DNA of 64,000 nucleotides, taken from positions 112,081-176,080 of the forward strand of contig CAZFIV010000003.1 in the NCBI GenBank assembly GCA_964519665.1, written 5' to 3'. Below the pieces are notes generated by a model. That model saw only the letters and a program-made list of their open reading frames with translations, was not told the DNA's origin and ran no database searches. The stretch is from JANQQN01 sp964519665. Its GTDB lineage: Bacteria; Myxococcota; Kuafuiibacteriia; Kuafuiibacteriales; Kuafuiibacteriaceae. The position numbers and the translations under genes were made by a program. Below are positions 61,305 through 64,000 of this stretch, piece by piece. Within the stretch, counting starts at the first letter, position 1. Each line of letters opens with the position of its first letter.

Positions 61305-62234
61305 ATGGCCGATTCGCCGGCGCGTGGTGGAGTCGCCAAAAGAGTCGGGCGATGGCTTCTATTCGTGGTGGGTATCGGTGGGCTCTCGGCGTTCGGCACG
61401 GTCTGGGCGGTGGGTACGGTGCTCATCGCGCCGGTCCCGCGCGACATCGGCTCGCCCCCGGCCCAGCTCCCGACCGCTCGCGCGGTGTCCTTTGAGGTTC
61501 CTCGTCACGAGCTGACATCGAGCCCTCCACGCCCGGTTCAGGGGTGGTGGGTACCTCATCCTTCGCCCCGCGCAACCATCGTGTTGGCGCATGGCGTACG
61601 GGGCGACCGGCGCTCGATGGTGGGGCGGGCTTGCTTCCTGAACGAGGCAGGGTTCGCGGTCCTGTTGTACGACGCCCAAGCGCACGGCGAAACCGAGGGA
61701 CACGCCATTACCTTCGGATACCGAGAGGCCCAGGATGCCTCGGCGGCGGTCGCTTTCGCCCGCTCGGAGGTCGGCGATCGACCGGTCGGGTTCATCGGGG
61801 TGTCGATGGGCGGGGCGGCGGCCCTGCTCGGGGCCGAACCGCTCGCGATCGATGCCTTGGTCCTCGAGCAGGTGTACCCGACGATCGAAGACGCGGTGTC
61901 CAACCGGCTCGCGATGCGGATGGGCGCCCCCGGACGGTGGTTGACCCCGCTCTTACTCGCGCAGCTTCCGCTGCGGTTGGGAGTGCAACCCGAAGACCTT
62001 CGACCCGAGGCGGGCATCCGCACCGCCACCGCTCCGGTCTTTCTGTTGGCGGGCGAGGTGGACGCCCACACACCGCCCTCCGAGGTTCGACGGCTGGCCG
62101 AGGCGGCGAAGACGCCGGCCCAGGTTTGGGTGGTACCCGGGGCGGCCCACGTCGACCTGCATGCCTACGCAAGGTCGCAATACGAAGCTCGAGTCTTGGC
62201 CTTCCTGTCGCGGTGGCTCGAGCCCGACGACTGA
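61305..62234 (+). CDS. Alpha/beta hydrolase, membrane-anchored
   Basis: This 309-residue hydrolase has an N-terminal membrane helix (LLFVVGIGGLSAFGTVWAVG) and a Bem46/ABHD-like core. The oxyanion region is LAHGVRGDRRS, the nucleophile elbow GVSMGG, the acid GEVDAHTP and the catalytic His GAAHVD; all triad members are present. The substrate is unknown. It begins 3 bp after the Fe-S fusion, so the three genes from 55528 form one transcription unit. Confidence 0.87.
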   Translation: MADSPARGGVAKRVGRWLLFVVGIGGLSAFGTVWAVGTVLIAPVPRDIGSPPAQLPTARAVSFEVPRHELTSSPPRPVQGWWVPHPSPRATIVLAHGVRGDRRSMVGRACFLNEAGFAVLLYDAQAHGETEGHAITFGYREAQDASAAVAFARSEVGDRPVGFIGVSMGGAAALLGAEPLAIDALVLEQVYPTIEDAVSNRLAMRMGAPGRWLTPLLLAQLPLRLGVQPEDLRPEAGIRTATAPVFLLAGEVDAHTPPSEVRRLAEAAKTPAQVWVVPGAAHVDLHAYARSQYEARVLAFLSRWLEPDD

Positions 62235-62280
62235 GCATGCACCGGCCCGCGCGCACCCGCCCGCGTTGCGGAGGCCGGGG

Positions 62281-63516
62281 TTACGGACGCATCGAGCGGG
62301 ACCGGCCGCTCTGCGCACGCCCCGGCCGAGGCCGATTCGTAGCCCGCGGAGCGGGGGGCTCCGGCGGCTCGTACTGGGCGATCGCGTCGGGCACCGGGAG
62401 CACCTGGAGCTTCTTGCGAGTGAGCTTTGCGATGTCGTCGAGGTACTCACGCTCGGTCGGATCGCAGAAAGAAATCGCGATGCCGGTGGCGCCGCCGCGC
62501 CCGGTGCGACCGATGCGATGGACGTAGCTCTCGGGCTCGTTGGGCAGTTCGTAGTTGACGACGTGGCTGACCTGGTCGACGTCGATGCCCCGAGCCGCGA
62601 CGTCGGTGGCCACCATGACCCGTACCTGACCCTCTTTGAAGCGCGCGAGGGCTTTGAGGCGGGCATTCTGGGACTTGTCGCCGTGAATGACCGACGCCTC
62701 GATGTCGGCTCGGCTGAGCTTCTTCGCCAACCGGTCGGCGCCCCGTTTGGTTCGAGTGAACACGATGACCCGCTTGGCTTCCGGTTCGGCGAGGACTTTA
62801 ACCAACAGAATGGGCTTTGCGGCTCGAGGTACGAAACACACGTACTGGTCCACCTGGGGCGTCGTCGTCTGCTTGGGCGCGACGCGGACCTCGATCGGAG
62901 ACTGCAAGAGTGACCCGGAGAGCTGGCGGATCGCGGTCGGCATGGTGGCCGAGAACAGGAGATTCTGCCGCTGGCCGGGCAGGAGTCCGATGATCTGTTT
63001 GATGGGCTTGATGAAGCCCATGTCGAGCATCCGGTCGGCTTCGTCGAGGACGAGGACCTCCACCGAGTTCAGGCGCAAGAAGCCTTGCTGGTGGAGATCC
63101 AGCAGGCGGCCGGGGGTCGCGACGAGGATATCGATGCCCGAGCGCAGCGCGTTCACCTGGTCTCGTTGGCCGACGCCGCCGAAGATGACCGCACTCTTCA
63201 GGTTCAAGCCGCGCCCGTACGTCGAGAAGCTGTCGTGGACCTGCGCGGCCAGCTCCCGGGTTGGGGCCAGCACGAGCGCTCGCGGGCCCGTGGCCCGGCG
63301 ACCGGCGGCGAGACGCTGGAGGATCGGCAGCGCGAAGGCGGCGGTCTTGCCGGTGCCGGTCTGGGCGAGACCCAGCAGGTCTCGGCCCTCGAGGAGGTGG
63401 GGAATGGCCTTAGACTGGATGGGCGTCGGCTCGACGTACCCCTCGCGTCGGACATTGGTCAGCAGGGTGGGCGCGAGCCCCAGCTTCTGAAACGACAAGT
63501 TGACTTGAACCTCCAT
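62281..63516 (-). CDS. rhlE: DEAD-box ATP-dependent RNA helicase, RhlE-type
   Basis: This 411-residue helicase has every motif: Q motif region PTPIQSKAIP, motif I AQTGTGKTAA, Ia PTRELA, II VLDEADRMLDMGF, III SAT, and IV-VI including HRIGRTGRGG. The C-terminal tail is short and basic (RPRPGRAQSGRSRSMRP), as in RhlE. It remodels RNA in ribosome assembly and decay. ATG 63516 (MEVQVNLSF) is the start; a TTG precedes it. The leader contains an inverted repeat at 63564-63594. Confidence 0.93.
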   Translation of the reverse strand: MEVQVNLSFQKLGLAPTLLTNVRREGYVEPTPIQSKAIPHLLEGRDLLGLAQTGTGKTAAFALPILQRLAAGRRATGPRALVLAPTRELAAQVHDSFSTYGRGLNLKSAVIFGGVGQRDQVNALRSGIDILVATPGRLLDLHQQGFLRLNSVEVLVLDEADRMLDMGFIKPIKQIIGLLPGQRQNLLFSATMPTAIRQLSGSLLQSPIEVRVAPKQTTTPQVDQYVCFVPRAAKPILLVKVLAEPEAKRVIVFTRTKRGADRLAKKLSRADIEASVIHGDKSQNARLKALARFKEGQVRVMVATDVAARGIDVDQVSHVVNYELPNEPESYVHRIGRTGRGGATGIAISFCDPTEREYLDDIAKLTRKKLQVLPVPDAIAQYEPPEPPAPRATNRPRPGRAQSGRSRSMRP

Positions 63517-63563
63517 CAACGGGCTGGCAGCGGGTTGGAAGGTTGAGGCTGCCGCCGAATGAT

Positions 63564-63594
63564 GTGCGTTAATGACGCGAGAGGACTAACGCAC
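63564..63594. promoter_or_regulatory. Inverted repeat in the rhlE leader
   Basis: GTGCGTTA at 63564-63571 and TAACGCAC at 63587-63594 form a perfect 8-bp inverted repeat with a 15-bp gap, 47 bp upstream of the rhlE start. It could be an operator or, in RNA, a leader stem. Confidence 0.45.
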
Positions 63595-63644
63595 CTGTCC
63601 TCACAACGCAAGGTCGTTGCGACCGGGCCTTCGAAGATCTGTAG

Positions 63645-63675
63645 CGCCGGCCCGCCTGGCGGGCGCTGGCCGGCG
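63645..63675. terminator. GC-rich hairpin upstream of rhlE
   Basis: CGCCGGCC at 63645-63652 and GGCCGGCG at 63668-63675 pair perfectly, with CGCC/GGCG continuing inside. The T-run is missing. It may end a transcript entering from the right or structure a leader. Confidence 0.4.
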
Positions 63676-64000
63676 ATTGTGACCCGCCTCGCGGTTACAG
63701 CCCTCCCGACCCGGGGCGGCGGCGGCGCCGTCGCGCTGAAGTCACACCGCCGTCACTTCGGCGAGGGGCGGGGCGTCCGGGCTGATTTGGGGACGCGGGC
63801 CGGCGGTGCCGCGCCCCGCTGATGATCGAGGGGGAAGACCTCTGGTCGACAATTCGACTTGCGGTTCGGCTTGGTATCGCTCGGCGGTTTCCGCTCGCGT
63901 TCTCGCGGTGGAGTGTTGCCGGTGGATCGGAACTCTCGCCGCCGAGTTTTAGCGAGGCTGCGCCTCAAACGCTCGAGTTCATTCGCGATTCCGTGCTGGC

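Larger units (their letters stand above)
63517..64000. other. 484-bp intergenic region at the right end
   Basis: No convincing gene was seen. It holds an 8-bp inverted repeat (63564-63594) and a strong GC hairpin (63645-63675), listed separately. The last 200 bases show only short unsupported frames and could be the leader of a gene beyond the window. Confidence 0.5.

Noticed and set aside
63559..63968. Short open frames on both strands at the right end
   Set aside because: Composition is Arg/Gly-biased, starts are unsupported, and the forward frame begins just before the inverted repeat and runs through both it and the GC hairpin.

Overview
The window is GC-rich bacterial chromosome, densely packed with about 51 protein-coding genes on both strands. 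No rRNA, tRNA, phage, transposase or CRISPR was seen. Eukaryote-like Ser/Thr kinases (one with PEGA-type repeats), very long disordered/TPR proteins, a Crp-type regulator, an error-prone DnaE2 polymerase and an IRP-type aconitase together suggest a member of the Myxococcota or a related former deltaproteobacterial lineage. That placement is inference from gene content only.

Layout. 1-5 kb: the 5' part of gltB (glutamate synthase), divergent from dnaE2/imuC, which has a candidate LexA-like box just before its GTG start. 5-9.3 kb: an M13 peptidase homologue without its zinc motif, a DmeF-like metal exporter and a dihydroflavonol-reductase-like SDR. 9.4-14.5 kb: aconitase, an MBL hydrolase, a short HPF, ApaG and TatA. 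14.5-17.2 kb: a 915-residue orphan. 17.6-22.9 kb: SrkA kinase, SMUG-type uracil-DNA glycosylase, a Trm9/ALKBH8-type tRNA methyltransferase and Elp3, arranged head to head with overlapping start codons, then a PIG3-like oxidoreductase. 22.8-31.9 kb: a phosphoesterase, a membrane-anchored kinase with a 21-bp minisatellite, a GNAT protein, a HAD phosphatase, a beta-lactamase-fold protein lacking catalytic residues, a protein with a DUF559-like end, a quinone oxidoreductase and QueF. 32-40 kb: TrmH, DnaJ, Crp/Fnr, a repeat membrane protein, YebC, two PepSY-TM halves, a tandem USP and a CbpA-like DnaJ. 40-45 kb: a pseudokinase, an unknown acidic protein, a lytic-transglycosylase homologue without its Glu and an NlpC/P60 homologue without its Cys. 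45.9-51.6 kb: a tightly overlapping surface-glycan operon (GDPD-like, HAD, two nucleotidyltransferases, cupin, WavE) facing a flippase. 51.7-63.5 kb: HemL, a PEGA-type kinase, a giant TPR protein, a sensor/ferredoxin/membrane fusion, an alpha/beta hydrolase and RhlE.

Three themes stand out. First, Elp3 beside a Trm9-like methyltransferase points to an mcm5U-type wobble-uridine pathway in a bacterium. Second, five proteins keep an enzyme fold but have lost the residues needed for catalysis; three of them lie together at 40-45 kb. Third, a two-part palindromic repeat family is scattered through intergenic gaps. All function calls come from reading motifs in the translated sequence; no database search was run.
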